A DNA stretch of 64,000 nucleotides from Synergistaceae bacterium (GTDB lineage: Bacteria > Synergistota > Synergistia > Synergistales > Aminobacteriaceae). Positions 1-8,366 of the stretch are shown here, piece after piece. The stretch spans positions 1-64,000 of the forward strand of contig JAHDKT010000037.1 of NCBI GenBank assembly GCA_018436725.1, in the 5' to 3' direction. The notes beneath the pieces are model-generated. The model saw only the letters and a program-made list of their open reading frames with translations. It had not been told where the DNA came from and did not search any database. The position numbers were made by a program, and so were the translations under genes. Position 1 is the first letter of the stretch. The number at the start of each line of letters is the position of its first letter.

Positions 1-1
1 C

Positions 2-196
2 GCATGCGGCATTTCCGGGGCGATTCAGCATCTGGCCGGTATGGAGGAGTCCGATGTGATCGTGGCGATCAACAAGGATCCCGCAGCGCCCATTTTCGAC
101 GTCGCGGACTTCGGCGTAGTGGGCGACGCGCTGAAAATTCTTCCCCTTCTAACAGAGAGTATAAAGGCTATCAGGGCGGAGAAAAAAGGAGCATAG
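2..196 (+). CDS. etfA: Electron transfer flavoprotein alpha subunit, C-terminal end (partial)
   Basis: Only the last 64 codons are in the window; the gene begins upstream of base 1. The visible residues are the typical FAD-binding C-terminus of ETF alpha: GISGAIQH, then [10 protein letters not shown], then DFGVVGD, ending in a Lys-rich tail. EtfA pairs with EtfB to carry electrons between flavin dehydrogenases and a quinone or ferredoxin partner. EtfB and the acyl-CoA dehydrogenase usually found beside it would lie to the left, outside the window. The gene converges on the minus-strand DUF3100 cluster, with an inverted repeat in between. Identification is firm because the motifs and the stop position match the family end. 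Confidence 0.93.
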   Translation, partial: ACGISGAIQHLAGMEESDVIVAINKDPAAPIFDVADFGVVGDALKILPLLTESIKAIRAEKKGA

Positions 197-235
197 CACG
201 CGTTTCCCTCCGAGGGTTCGAAGAGGGGGGCGAAG

Positions 236-268
236 TAGGGAGCCGGAGGCAAGCGCATCGGCTCCCTA
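236..268. terminator. Inverted repeat between convergent etfA and the DUF3100 cluster
   Basis: A perfect 10-bp inverted repeat (TAGGGAGCCG at 236-245, CGGCTCCCTA at 259-268) with a 13-base loop lies between two convergent genes. Neither side has a clear run of T, so intrinsic termination is inferred from position and stem strength. Confidence 0.5.
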
Positions 269-285
269 CGGAAAACAAGAGCGCG

Positions 286-738
286 CTAAATGATGCCCTG
301 CATCTTGAGGATGAAGTGAGCGATGACGGCCGAGCCGACAAATGTGCCCATGAAGACGAAGATGCTGACGACGACGATCTTCCAGCCCATTTTCTTGAGG
401 GTCTCCATATCCTTGCCCAGAGCGATTCCGGCGTATGCGAGCACCGGTGTCGCCGTGGCCAGGAGGTTGATCTTGCCGGTTGCCTCGACGATGGCCTTGG
501 AATACGGGAATGCGGGTATGGTGACCAGAATCCCGATGAGCGTGATGTAGGCGATGCTGGGGACCTTCCAGGGGATGACCTTGGTCATCGCGACCCCGGC
601 CAGGATGATCAGGAACAGATAGACGAGCCCGGGAACGGACGCCATGATGTCCACCTTGTACCCCACCATGTTGCCGATGGCGATGATGACGCCCGAGATG
701 ATCATGACGACGACGGAATCCATGAACGATACTTTCAT
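286..738 (-). CDS. Small membrane protein, partner of the DUF3100 protein
   Basis: This 150-residue protein is almost wholly hydrophobic, with about five predicted membrane segments (roughly residues 5-25, 33-53, 60-80, 90-108 and 118-142) and short charged loops. I do not recognise a named family. It starts 24 bases after the stop of the DUF3100 protein and has a strong gaggaggag ribosome site, so the two are probably co-translated and may form one membrane complex. Because the operon begins with an M20 amidohydrolase, a role in moving an amino acid, peptide or their N-acyl derivatives is possible. That function is inference from context only. Confidence 0.8.
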   Translation of the reverse strand: MKVSFMDSVVVMIISGVIIAIGNMVGYKVDIMASVPGLVYLFLIILAGVAMTKVIPWKVPSIAYITLIGILVTIPAFPYSKAIVEATGKINLLATATPVLAYAGIALGKDMETLKKMGWKIVVVSIFVFMGTFVGSAVIAHFILKMQGII

Positions 739-762
739 AACGGTTCTCCTCCTCTTCTGGTG

Positions 763-1560
763 CTATTCCGCGCTCTTCTTCCGTCCGAGGACGGGTTCGA
801 GCTTCTTGTAGAGCCACTCCGTCAGGGGCAGCGCGACGAAGATCGAGACGTAGAGTCCGCTCCCTGTGGAGATGAGGTTGGAGGCTCCGGCGAAGGCCGC
901 GATCTGATCCTTCATCTCGGGGAAGAGCGCGAGCAGACTCCCCGATGAGGCCGCCATCATGCTGCCGCTGCCGACGCCGGACGCCATGGCGAGGGCGTAG
1001 GGGTGCAACGATGTCGCGGAGGCGAGAAAGCCTGCGAAAAGCCCCATGAAGACGGCGCCGAAGAGCGTTCCGATGACGTAGACGCCCAGAACGCCCAGGC
1101 CTTCGGGAGAGTCGAGCGTGAAGTCCTCGCTTATAAGCGCGACGTTGGGTTCGCGGGCGATGGAGTGGGTGGCGCCGACGGCTTCACGCTTCAGCCCGAG
1201 AAGAAGAGCGACGGGGAGCGCGAAGAAGATGGTGCCGAGGTTGCCCAGCTCCTGGAGGAGCAGCGCGGGGCCGGCGGCGATGATGGTCATGATGTTGGGC
1301 CCGATGATGACGGCTATGCGGGCAACGAGGAAGAGGATCGAGAGCGTGATCAGAGGGGATGCGGCGACGCTCTGTTCTCTCGTGAAGAAGTTCAGGCGCT
1401 TCATCGAGAGCGCCCCGGTGATGACCAGGGCGTAGAGCATGGGCAGGAAGAGCATGACGCCGGGGCCGACGGTGACTCTTTTCGTACCGATGAATTCGCT
1501 GAGCACTGTGACGGCGAGAACGGTAAGGTGGATTTTGGGATCAAGCAGGGCTTTGTTCAT
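763..1560 (-). CDS. DUF3100-family multi-pass membrane protein
   Basis: A 265-residue membrane protein with about seven or eight hydrophobic segments and conserved polar stretches such as GVGSGSMMAASSG near residue 195 and SNLISTGSGLY near 230. I assign it to the DUF3100 family from overall pattern; its biochemical function is unknown. It starts 6 bases after the stop of the M20 amidohydrolase gene and is followed by a second small membrane protein, giving the order amidohydrolase, DUF3100, small membrane protein. The two Gly/Ser-rich segments suggest a transporter-like fold, and a two-component permease feeding or draining the amidohydrolase is a reasonable but untested idea. Confidence 0.8.
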   Translation of the reverse strand: MNKALLDPKIHLTVLAVTVLSEFIGTKRVTVGPGVMLFLPMLYALVITGALSMKRLNFFTREQSVAASPLITLSILFLVARIAVIIGPNIMTIIAAGPALLLQELGNLGTIFFALPVALLLGLKREAVGATHSIAREPNVALISEDFTLDSPEGLGVLGVYVIGTLFGAVFMGLFAGFLASATSLHPYALAMASGVGSGSMMAASSGSLLALFPEMKDQIAAFAGASNLISTGSGLYVSIFVALPLTEWLYKKLEPVLGRKKSAE

Positions 1561-1566
1561 GTGGGC

Positions 1567-2754
1567 TCACTCTCCTCTTAAATAGTGCAGCGCATAGAGC
1601 GCCGACTGGGCCAGAATCCCCGCTCCGATGTGGAGGGATGACTCGTCGGCTGTAAACAGCGGGCTGTGCCATGGGTGGACCGCTCCTATCTCCGGATTTC
1701 CCACGCCGAGCCAGAAGAAGCAACCGGGGGCTTTTTCCTGCAACAGGGCGAAGTCCTCTCCCCCCATCGAAGGAACGGGGACGACGACTCCTTCCGGCCC
1801 TGCGATCGCCTCGACGGCCCGCCGTCCGAGAGCTGTGGCTTGCGGGTCGTTCATGACGGGGGGGAGATCGTAGCGGTAGAAGAGTTCTCCCTTGCAGCCA
1901 AGCCCTGCGGCGGTGTTTTCAACGACTCTGCGGAGCATCCCTTCCATCGAGGCGCGGAGGTCCGCGTTGAATGTGCGGACGGTCCCGGTCATCTCGACGC
2001 TGTCGGGAATGACGTTGTTCGCCGTCCCCCCGTGGATGGTGCCTAAAGAGACGACGGCCGGCTGCTGCGGATCGACGTTGCGGCTCACCACGGTCTGGAG
2101 CGCCGAGATGACGGCCGCCGAACCCGCGATGGGGTCGATGTCGCGGTGCGGAAGCGCGCCGTGCCCGCCTTTCCCTGTGACGGTAATGCGGATGGTATCC
2201 ACCGAGGCCATCAGGCCCCCCTCTTTCACTCCGACTTTCCCGGCAGGGATTTCGGGGTGGTTATGCAGACCGAAGACCATGTCCGGTTTCGGATTGTCCA
2301 TGACTCCGTCCGAGAGCATGGCTTTGGCGCCGTCGTTGATTTCCTCGGCGGGCTGGAAGATGAACTTCACGCTCCCGCCGATCGTGTGAAGGCGGGAAGC
2401 GAGCAGCATTGCCGCACCGCAGGCGCAGGTCGTATGAATGTCGTGCCCGCATGCGTGCATCACGCCCTCCGTTTCCGAGGCGAACGGGAGTCCCGTCTGT
2501 TCGAGAACGGGGAGCGCATCCATGTCGGCCCGGATCGCCACCACAGGTCCTTCTCCTCCCCGGAGCAAGCCGACGACGCCGGTCCGCCCCACGTTCTCAC
2601 GCACCTCGGCGCCAAGCTCCCTCAGAAGGGCGGCGACGATGCCCGAAGTGCGGAACTCCTTATAGCTCAGTTCGGGATGACGGTGCAGATCCCTGCGCAG
2701 CGCCACAAGTTTTTCCGAGAGCGCGAGGCTCTCTTCCCTGATATTTGTACTCAC
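1567..2754 (-). CDS. M20 family metal-dependent amidohydrolase
   Basis: A 395-residue M20D-type peptidase/amidohydrolase, the usual length for hippurate, N-acyl-amino-acid and IAA-amino-acid hydrolases. Visible landmarks are DLHRHPELSYKE near residue 22, the metal-binding MHACGHDIH near 99-107, FQPAEE near 134 with the catalytic glutamate, GLHNHPEIPAG near 162, and MGGEDFA in the C-terminal catalytic part. It would release an amino acid by hydrolysing an N-acyl or peptide-like amide bond in the cytoplasm. It is the first gene of a minus-strand operon with the DUF3100 membrane pair. The exact substrate cannot be told. About 207 bases without a gene lie upstream (2755-2961); they hold a TATACT box at 2904-2909 on the minus strand, with no convincing -35. 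Confidence 0.93.
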   Translation of the reverse strand: MSTNIREESLALSEKLVALRRDLHRHPELSYKEFRTSGIVAALLRELGAEVRENVGRTGVVGLLRGGEGPVVAIRADMDALPVLEQTGLPFASETEGVMHACGHDIHTTCACGAAMLLASRLHTIGGSVKFIFQPAEEINDGAKAMLSDGVMDNPKPDMVFGLHNHPEIPAGKVGVKEGGLMASVDTIRITVTGKGGHGALPHRDIDPIAGSAAVISALQTVVSRNVDPQQPAVVSLGTIHGGTANNVIPDSVEMTGTVRTFNADLRASMEGMLRRVVENTAAGLGCKGELFYRYDLPPVMNDPQATALGRRAVEAIAGPEGVVVPVPSMGGEDFALLQEKAPGCFFWLGVGNPEIGAVHPWHSPLFTADESSLHIGAGILAQSALYALHYLRGE

Positions 2755-2961
2755 ACGCTATCACGCCTCCTTTGTGCGCCGTTCCCTGATTCGAAGCGCC
2801 ATTCTCCTGCCGTGAGCGAGTTATGTAGCTTCAGTTCCGTATTCCGACGCTTGAATGTACCTGGACATTAAGAGCTTGCCGACCCCGAAAAACAACGAAA
2901 AGCAGTATAGCACAGTACAGCGCTATGATGGCGACATGAAGAACAAGAATCTCTTGCGTGT

Positions 2962-3399
2962 TCATTCTTCGTTTCCGGAAGACTGCTTTTGGGGTATTCG
3001 GACGAAAAGCGCGTTGGCCTCCGCCACTTCTTTCCCCTTCTCGTCCTTCATTACGGCGGTTGTCGCAATGCGCCGGCCGGATGTCTTCTCCACCCTGCCT
3101 TCGACGATATACCGGTTCCCGGCGAGGACGGGGCGAAGATACCGGACCGACATCTCGCCCGTCACCGCCCAAGCGCCGTGCTCTCGGCGAACAGCCCACG
3201 CCATCGCGTCGTCGAAGACCGAGGCTATGATTCCTCCGTGGACGACTCCTTCATAGCCGCACCAGGTGCCGTCCGGGGCGAGTGCGATTTCCGTACGCCG
3301 CTCTTCGTCGTTCCAAAAGATAGTCAGGCCCAGAGTTCTGGGGTTGTCCTCCGAATCTCCGCAAACGAAGCACCCTTTGGACCGTGGAAGTTGTTCCAT
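2962..3399 (-). CDS. PaaI-like hotdog-fold thioesterase
   Basis: This 145-residue protein has the size and motifs of a single hotdog domain. The N-terminal CFVCG is common in one branch of the family. VHGGIIASVFDDAMAWA holds the helix with the catalytic Asp, and SVRYLRPVLAGNRYIVEGRV is the typical central strand pair. Such enzymes hydrolyse acyl-CoA thioesters in the cytoplasm, often as homotetramers. It lies on the minus strand, divergent from the flavodoxin-like genes, and is the probable end of its own short transcript. The actual acyl-CoA substrate is unknown. Confidence 0.88.
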   Translation of the reverse strand: MEQLPRSKGCFVCGDSEDNPRTLGLTIFWNDEERRTEIALAPDGTWCGYEGVVHGGIIASVFDDAMAWAVRREHGAWAVTGEMSVRYLRPVLAGNRYIVEGRVEKTSGRRIATTAVMKDEKGKEVAEANALFVRIPQKQSSGNEE

Positions 3400-3431
3400 C
3401 GTACCCGCTCCTCTCGTGGATGTTTCGATCG

Positions 3432-3463
3432 ATTATAGCCGAAGAGGTCGGGAGGGGTATAAT
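3432..3463. promoter_or_regulatory. Facing -10 boxes between divergent thioesterase and flavodoxin genes
   Basis: Two perfect TATAAT hexamers point in opposite directions: plus strand at 3458-3463, and minus strand at 3432-3437. Neither has a good -35 at the usual distance, so these are candidate divergent promoters only. Confidence 0.35.
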
Positions 3464-3533
3464 GGCGGAGTGCATATTCAGCGGACGGCTCTCGAACTTT
3501 TTCAGGGGCGTTCAAAGTCGTGAGGTGTTTTTT

Positions 3534-4088
3534 TTGAAAATATTCATTGTCGATGGGAACCCGGATGCTGAAAAGATCGGGTTCGGCGAACGTCTCGCCG
3601 CTTTCGGCCGCGCCGCGGCGGAGCGCGGGCACGAGGTGACGGACGTCCGCCTCCGGGAGAAGGCGGTGCATTCCTGTATCGGTTGTTTCGCGTGCTGGCT
3701 CCGTACGCCGGGAGCCTGTATCTTCGAAGACGATCACGTCGAAGTTCTCCGGTCGTTTCTGAACGCCGACGCGGCGGTCTTCGCCTCTCCGTTGATCGCG
3801 GGGTTCTACTCCGCGCTGCTGAAGACGACGATCGACCGCGTCATTCCTCTCGTACTTCCGTATATCGAGTTTGCGGACGGTGAGTGCCGCCACCCGCTCC
3901 GGTACGACCGTTCCATGCCGAAGATGGCCTTTCTTTTCGAGCCCGAGGAGGACACGGACGAAGAGGATATCCGCATCGTCTCCACAGCGTTCGAACGCTT
4001 CGCACGCAACGGACACACGCGTTTTCTTTTCGCTCGCCCCTTGAGCGACGATCCCGAGGAGGTTCGCCATGCTCTTGAACATCTTTAA
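3534..4088 (+). CDS. NADPH-dependent FMN reductase / iron-sulfur-flavoprotein-like protein
   Basis: About 184 residues with a flavodoxin-like fold. The N-terminus MKIFIVDGNP is the usual first strand and phosphate loop. HSCIGCFACW followed by GACIFEDD is the Cys-rich loop seen in the NADPH-dependent FMN reductase/iron-sulfur flavoprotein group, and SPLIAGFYSALLKTTIDR is the flavin-edge helix. I chose the TTG at 3534, which has gtgaggtg just upstream and gives the canonical N-terminus; the frame is open further upstream but that extension does not look like protein. The gene overlaps the next flavodoxin-like gene by 20 bases, so the two may act as a pair. The electron partner is unknown. Confidence 0.82.
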   Translation: MKIFIVDGNPDAEKIGFGERLAAFGRAAAERGHEVTDVRLREKAVHSCIGCFACWLRTPGACIFEDDHVEVLRSFLNADAAVFASPLIAGFYSALLKTTIDRVIPLVLPYIEFADGECRHPLRYDRSMPKMAFLFEPEEDTDEEDIRIVSTAFERFARNGHTRFLFARPLSDDPEEVRHALEHL

Positions 4089-4740
4089 CTGCTCGCCGAG
4101 AGGCAAGCGGAGCAACACCAGGTCGCTGACCGAGGCTTTCGCGGAGGGATTTCTCGGAGAGAGAGCGGGCGCTTCGGAACCGAACGAGGTCCGGGAGTAT
4201 TTTATCTCCGATTCCGGCGACTTTCGCCGTGCGGTGGGGGCCTTCGGAGAACCGTCCGCGGCGCTGATAGCCTTTCCGATCTATGTGGACGCCATGCCCG
4301 CGATCGCGAAGGCGTTCATCGAAGAGATCTCCGCATACAAGGGGCGCTGTTCGGCGACGAGGATGCTTTTTCTTATTCAAACGGGCTTCCCGGAGGAATC
4401 GCACACGCGCCCGATGAAAGCGTATCTCGAAAAGCTCTCGAAACGGCTGGGCGCTCGCTGCGACGGAGTCGTCAGGATGGGCGGAGGCGAAGGCGCCCGG
4501 CAGCGCGCACGCGGTCCGAAGGGCGGGGGGAAACTATTCGATCGGTACCGCCGGCTCGGCCGAATCTATGCGGCGACCGGCGCCCTGGACGAAGCGATTT
4601 GTGCGAAACTGGCCGGACCGAAACGCCTTCCCTCGTTCCTTGCCTGGCTCATCCTGCCCTTGACGAACTTTTTTTTCTGGGACAGGGATCTGAAGCGCAA
4701 CGGAGCGTACGAAAAACGTTTCGACCGGCCGTTGGAGTGA
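4069..4740 (+). CDS. Flavodoxin-like NAD(P)H reductase-family protein
   Basis: A 223-residue protein starting NIFNCSPRGKRSNTRSL, which matches the first strand and FMN phosphate loop of the flavodoxin/NADPH-dependent FMN reductase fold. A second landmark is FPIYVDAMPAIAKAFIEE near residues 67-84. The C-terminal part is different: a hydrophobic stretch (LAWLILPLTNFFFW, near 190-204) could be membrane-associated. Its start lies inside the end of the preceding flavoprotein gene, so the two are translationally coupled. No Cys-rich iron-sulfur loop is present here, unlike in the neighbour. Substrate unknown. Confidence 0.75.
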   Translation: MLLNIFNCSPRGKRSNTRSLTEAFAEGFLGERAGASEPNEVREYFISDSGDFRRAVGAFGEPSAALIAFPIYVDAMPAIAKAFIEEISAYKGRCSATRMLFLIQTGFPEESHTRPMKAYLEKLSKRLGARCDGVVRMGGGEGARQRARGPKGGGKLFDRYRRLGRIYAATGALDEAICAKLAGPKRLPSFLAWLILPLTNFFFWDRDLKRNGAYEKRFDRPLE

Positions 4741-4805
4741 AACCACTCTTCTTTTTTTGTAAACTACGCCGAACCGCAGGGATGTTTTCGGGAGGAGAAT
4801 AGGAA

Positions 4806-5948
4806 ATGATTACAGTCAGGAGACTGCTCGACCTGCCGGTATTTCAGGGAAGCTCGATTTTCGCCGGCGAGAAGGGGATCGATCACCCCGTTCGATGCGT
4901 CGACATCGCGGAAGTTCCGGATCCCTCGTTGTGGCTTGAACCGGGTGTCTTCATCCTGACGACGGCGTATGCTTTTCATAAAGAAAAGAAGTCGTTGATG
5001 TTCTTTCTGGAAAGCCTCGTGAAGAGCAGGGCGGCGGGACTGGGCATAAAACTTGGGCGTTTCCTCGACGAGCTTCCGCGCGAGTTCGGCGCGTATGCGA
5101 ACAAGTTCGGCCTGCCCGTGATTCTCTTGCCGTTGGAACTTCGCTACACGCACGCGATTCGCTCCGTTACCGAAGAAATTTTGAAAGACGAGCGGAAGGA
5201 ATGCGCCATTCCCGATCTGAACGACGGCTTTGCCCGACTGCTTTTTGCCGACTCGAATGAAGAAGCGCTCGATCTTTTCGAATCGGCCGGCTTCTTTCGC
5301 TCGGACAAGGCGGTCGTTCTGATGATCGGCGGCGCACCCCCGGAAACGTCCGTTCTCGCGAGCATAGTCGCCGGAGTGGTGGAAAATCATGGAACGCTCC
5401 TTGCCATTGTAAGAACGTCATGTGAAACGTTCATTCTCTCCCGCCCTCTCGATCTTGAAGAGCACGACTTTTCCGGAGCGGGCCATTTCTTCCCGAAGGG
5501 AACCTTCGTGACCATAGGAGGGACGTATAGACTCGAAGATATTCGCTCCTCCTACAAAGAGGCGAAACTCTGCGGACGTCTTCTGAAGCTCTTTTCTCTG
5601 CCTGAAGGTGTGTATTCGAAATCGGAGATGGAACTTTTTTTCCCCTTTCTCCTCGGAGACGGCGGAAGAGCGGCAATGGAGTATTCGATGCGTCTGTTGG
5701 AACCCATTATCGAATACGACGCTATGAACAGCGCCTCCCTGCTGGAGACGCTCTGGACTTTCGTGCTGTGCGATTGCGACCATACCCTGACTGCTCAACG
5801 GTTGCACCTGCATCGAAACTCTCTTCGGTACAGATTGGCGAAGATACGAAAACTGCTTCCGGAAGACAGTCTGAGAGGCGTTGCTTTTCACAGGCTTTTT
5901 CTTGCTCTTATGGTCTATTTTGCACATTGTGCACCCTGCACAAACTGA
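4806..5948 (+). CDS. PucR-family transcriptional regulator
   Basis: A 380-residue regulator with the two regions of the PucR family. The N-terminal domain starts ITVRRLLDLPVFQGS and runs through DIAEVPDPSLWLEPG to about residue 120. The C-terminal helix-turn-helix (about 305-375) contains LLETLWTF, then HLHRNSLRYRLAKI. PucR proteins typically control purine, amino-acid or peptide catabolism in response to a small effector. It sits directly upstream of the OPT-transporter cluster in the same direction, about 100 bases away, so it is the likely regulator of that cluster. It has its own ribosome site (gggaggag). The effector cannot be read from sequence. Confidence 0.9.
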   Translation: MITVRRLLDLPVFQGSSIFAGEKGIDHPVRCVDIAEVPDPSLWLEPGVFILTTAYAFHKEKKSLMFFLESLVKSRAAGLGIKLGRFLDELPREFGAYANKFGLPVILLPLELRYTHAIRSVTEEILKDERKECAIPDLNDGFARLLFADSNEEALDLFESAGFFRSDKAVVLMIGGAPPETSVLASIVAGVVENHGTLLAIVRTSCETFILSRPLDLEEHDFSGAGHFFPKGTFVTIGGTYRLEDIRSSYKEAKLCGRLLKLFSLPEGVYSKSEMELFFPFLLGDGGRAAMEYSMRLLEPIIEYDAMNSASLLETLWTFVLCDCDHTLTAQRLHLHRNSLRYRLAKIRKLLPEDSLRGVAFHRLFLALMVYFAHCAPCTN

Positions 5949-6050
5949 ATTCTTCGTTTTTGTGCGCTCTGATGAGCGAAAAGTCCCGTATCTCCGAACT
6001 CTTCATATCGTATCCTTATCTTTAATTTCTATCTTGAAGGGGGATGCGTT

Positions 6051-7697
6051 ATGGAAGCACATAAGGAACATGTCAAGGCGCTCGAGATACGAACTCTTTT
6101 TCTCAGTATCCTGGTATCCGCCGCGTCGGCGGTGATCTGCATGCAGATCATCTCTCGAATAGGCATTACGCCGAATACGTCGATCATCGGGGCTCTCTTG
6201 GCGATGATTCTGGCCCGCCTGCCGATCGGGGGGATGCAGGCGTTCCGTTCGCTGGACAGGCAGAACCTGGTCCAGACGATGACCTCCGGCGCGGGGTTCG
6301 CCGCCGCGAACTGCACGCTTCTCTCCGTGTCCATTTTTTACGCGTACGGCGATATGGCGCTGCTCATCCCGATGCTGCTGGGCGCAGGTATAGCGACTCT
6401 GATAGGCATGCACCTCGTCTACCGGACGTTCGATTCCGAACTCTTCCCCGCGACGGGTTCATGGCCTCCGGGCGTCGCTACGGCGCAGGCGCTGATCGCA
6501 GGCGACGAAGGGGGCAAGAAGGGGCGCAACCTGCTCGTCGCTATTATTCTGGGCGCCGTGGGAAGCAGCCAGCTCTTCACGTTCCCCGCGCTCGGCATCA
6601 GAGGCCTCCCGATGGCGGGGGTCGGCATCGCGTTCATCGCGAATGTGACGGCGATGGTCGCCCTTGCGCTCGGGCTCATCATCCGGGGTTACTTCCCGAT
6701 CATCTCGGCGTGGATCGCCCCGGTCGCCGAGAGCTTCGGGTTCGTCGGCATACCCGCCGATCTCGGAAAAACGTACATCCCGCACGGATTCATGATCGGC
6801 GCGGGCGCCATCACTCTGGTCCAGGCGCTGATGATCATCTTCAAGGACAAGCGGACGAAGGACGGCGGTGCGGAGACCGGGGAGAAGTATACCGTTTCCT
6901 CGTCATCCCTGAAGATGACGCTTTCCTATCATGTGCTTCTGTTCGCTGCGGGCGCCGTCGCCCTTGCCGTCCTCAGCGGGATATGGAGCGAAATGTCGAC
7001 CGACAAACTGGTGCTCTGGATCGTGTGGTGCACCTTCTCCGCCACGGTCGCGCCGGTGCTCGTCGGTCTGTCGGCGATGCACTCCGGCTGGTTCCCCGGG
7101 TTCGCCGTCTCAATCATTTTCCTGAGCCTCGGCATTTTCATGCAGTTCCCTCCGCACGCCCTCGTTCTTCTTACCGGATACGTGGCCAGCACCGGTCCGT
7201 GCTTCGCCGACATGGGGTACGACCTGAAGACGGGCTGGATCATCCGCGGCCGCGGCGCCAACCTTGAGTACGAAATGGACGGGCGGCGTCAGCAGATGAT
7301 CTCCGAGGTCATCGGCGGTATCATCGCCGTCCTCGTGACATGGGGGCTGATGCGGATGCACTTCAAGCTGGACATGATTCCTCCGGTCAGCCGGGTCTTC
7401 GCCGCCACGGTGAAAGCCGGACTGCACCCCGAAATCATGAGGCAGCTGGTCGTCGCGAGCATCTTCGGCGCCGCTCTGCAGTTCGTCGGGGGCGCCAAGC
7501 GGGCCATCGGCATTCTCTTCGCCACGGGGCTTCTGATCAACAACCCGATCTACGGCATAGGCCTGCTCGTCGCGCTGCTGATCCGCTGGCCGTTGGAGAA
7601 GAAGTACAAGCCGGAGCTGGAGATCTACGGCGGCGGCTTCGTCGCCGGCGATGGTATCTACGGCTTCGTGAACGCGCTCATCCGGACGTTCGGCTAA
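6051..7697 (+). CDS. OPT-family oligopeptide transporter
   Basis: A 548-residue membrane protein with about 14 hydrophobic segments and OPT-family landmarks: TPNTSIIGALLAMIL near residue 40, TMTSGAGFAAANC near 75, WPPGVATAQALI near 140, and the closing GGGFVAGDGIYGFVNAL. OPT proteins import small peptides or metal-chelating compounds with protons or sodium. It is the first gene of a nearly gap-free cluster; its TAA stop shares a base with the ATG of the racemase-like gene. Ribosome site tgaaggggg lies before the ATG. The neighbouring hydrolases and racemase suggest a peptide or cyclic amino-acid derivative as substrate, which is inference. Confidence 0.9.
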   Translation: MEAHKEHVKALEIRTLFLSILVSAASAVICMQIISRIGITPNTSIIGALLAMILARLPIGGMQAFRSLDRQNLVQTMTSGAGFAAANCTLLSVSIFYAYGDMALLIPMLLGAGIATLIGMHLVYRTFDSELFPATGSWPPGVATAQALIAGDEGGKKGRNLLVAIILGAVGSSQLFTFPALGIRGLPMAGVGIAFIANVTAMVALALGLIIRGYFPIISAWIAPVAESFGFVGIPADLGKTYIPHGFMIGAGAITLVQALMIIFKDKRTKDGGAETGEKYTVSSSSLKMTLSYHVLLFAAGAVALAVLSGIWSEMSTDKLVLWIVWCTFSATVAPVLVGLSAMHSGWFPGFAVSIIFLSLGIFMQFPPHALVLLTGYVASTGPCFADMGYDLKTGWIIRGRGANLEYEMDGRRQQMISEVIGGIIAVLVTWGLMRMHFKLDMIPPVSRVFAATVKAGLHPEIMRQLVVASIFGAALQFVGGAKRAIGILFATGLLINNPIYGIGLLVALLIRWPLEKKYKPELEIYGGGFVAGDGIYGFVNALIRTFG

Positions 7698-8347
7698 TGA
7701 ATGCGAGGAAACGGGTCGGGCTCGTCCGCGTCCTGACGACGACGGACCAGAGGCTGCTCCGGCTGCATGGAGAGATCATCATGGGGCACTTCCCCGGACT
7801 GGAGATCCTTTCCGCGTGCATACCGGATCAGCCCGAGGGTATTCATGACGACGCGACCGAATCAATCGCCGTCCCCAAGGTGCTCGCGCTTGCGCGCACC
7901 ATGGAGTCGGACGGTGCGGAGGCTGTAATCGTGAGCTGCTTCGGCGACCCGGCGGTCGCCGAGGCGGCCGCCTCTCTGCGCATACCCGTGATCGGCGCCG
8001 GGCGTGCTTCTGCCGCCCTCGCCCGTTCTCTGGAAGTTCCGGTGGGGGTGCTCGGACTTCTGCCGGAAGCTCCCGAACCCGTGGGGCGCATCCTGGGGGA
8101 CAGGCTGATCGCCTCTCTCGTCCCCGACGGCGTCGTCTCGACGCTCGACCTGATGGCTCCGGAGGGAAAGGCGTCCGTGCTCGCGGCGGGCGCGAAGCTG
8201 AAGGAGGCTGGCGCGAAGGCGCTTCTTCTTGGCTGCACCGGGATGTCCACTATAGGCGCCGCACCGCTTCTGAGGGGTGCGCTGAAGATTCCCGTGATCG
8301 ATCCCGTGCGCTCGGCCGCCGCGGTCGCGTGGGCTCTTCTGGAATGA
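7697..8347 (+). CDS. Asp/Glu/hydantoin racemase-family protein
   Basis: About 216 residues with the two-lobed Asp/Glu racemase fold. The first catalytic Cys lies in VIVSCFGDPA near residue 75 and the second in LLLGCTGMS near 180, with each Cys in the family's usual position. These enzymes invert the alpha carbon of amino acids or hydantoins through two cysteines. I set the start at ATG 7697, which overlaps the stop of the transporter by one base. In this cluster it probably racemises an imported amino acid or 5-substituted hydantoin so that later enzymes can use it; that role is inferred from gene order. Confidence 0.87.
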   Translation: MNARKRVGLVRVLTTTDQRLLRLHGEIIMGHFPGLEILSACIPDQPEGIHDDATESIAVPKVLALARTMESDGAEAVIVSCFGDPAVAEAAASLRIPVIGAGRASAALARSLEVPVGVLGLLPEAPEPVGRILGDRLIASLVPDGVVSTLDLMAPEGKASVLAAGAKLKEAGAKALLLGCTGMSTIGAAPLLRGALKIPVIDPVRSAAAVAWALLE

Positions 8348-8366
8348 ACGAGGGGAGTGGTCCGCA

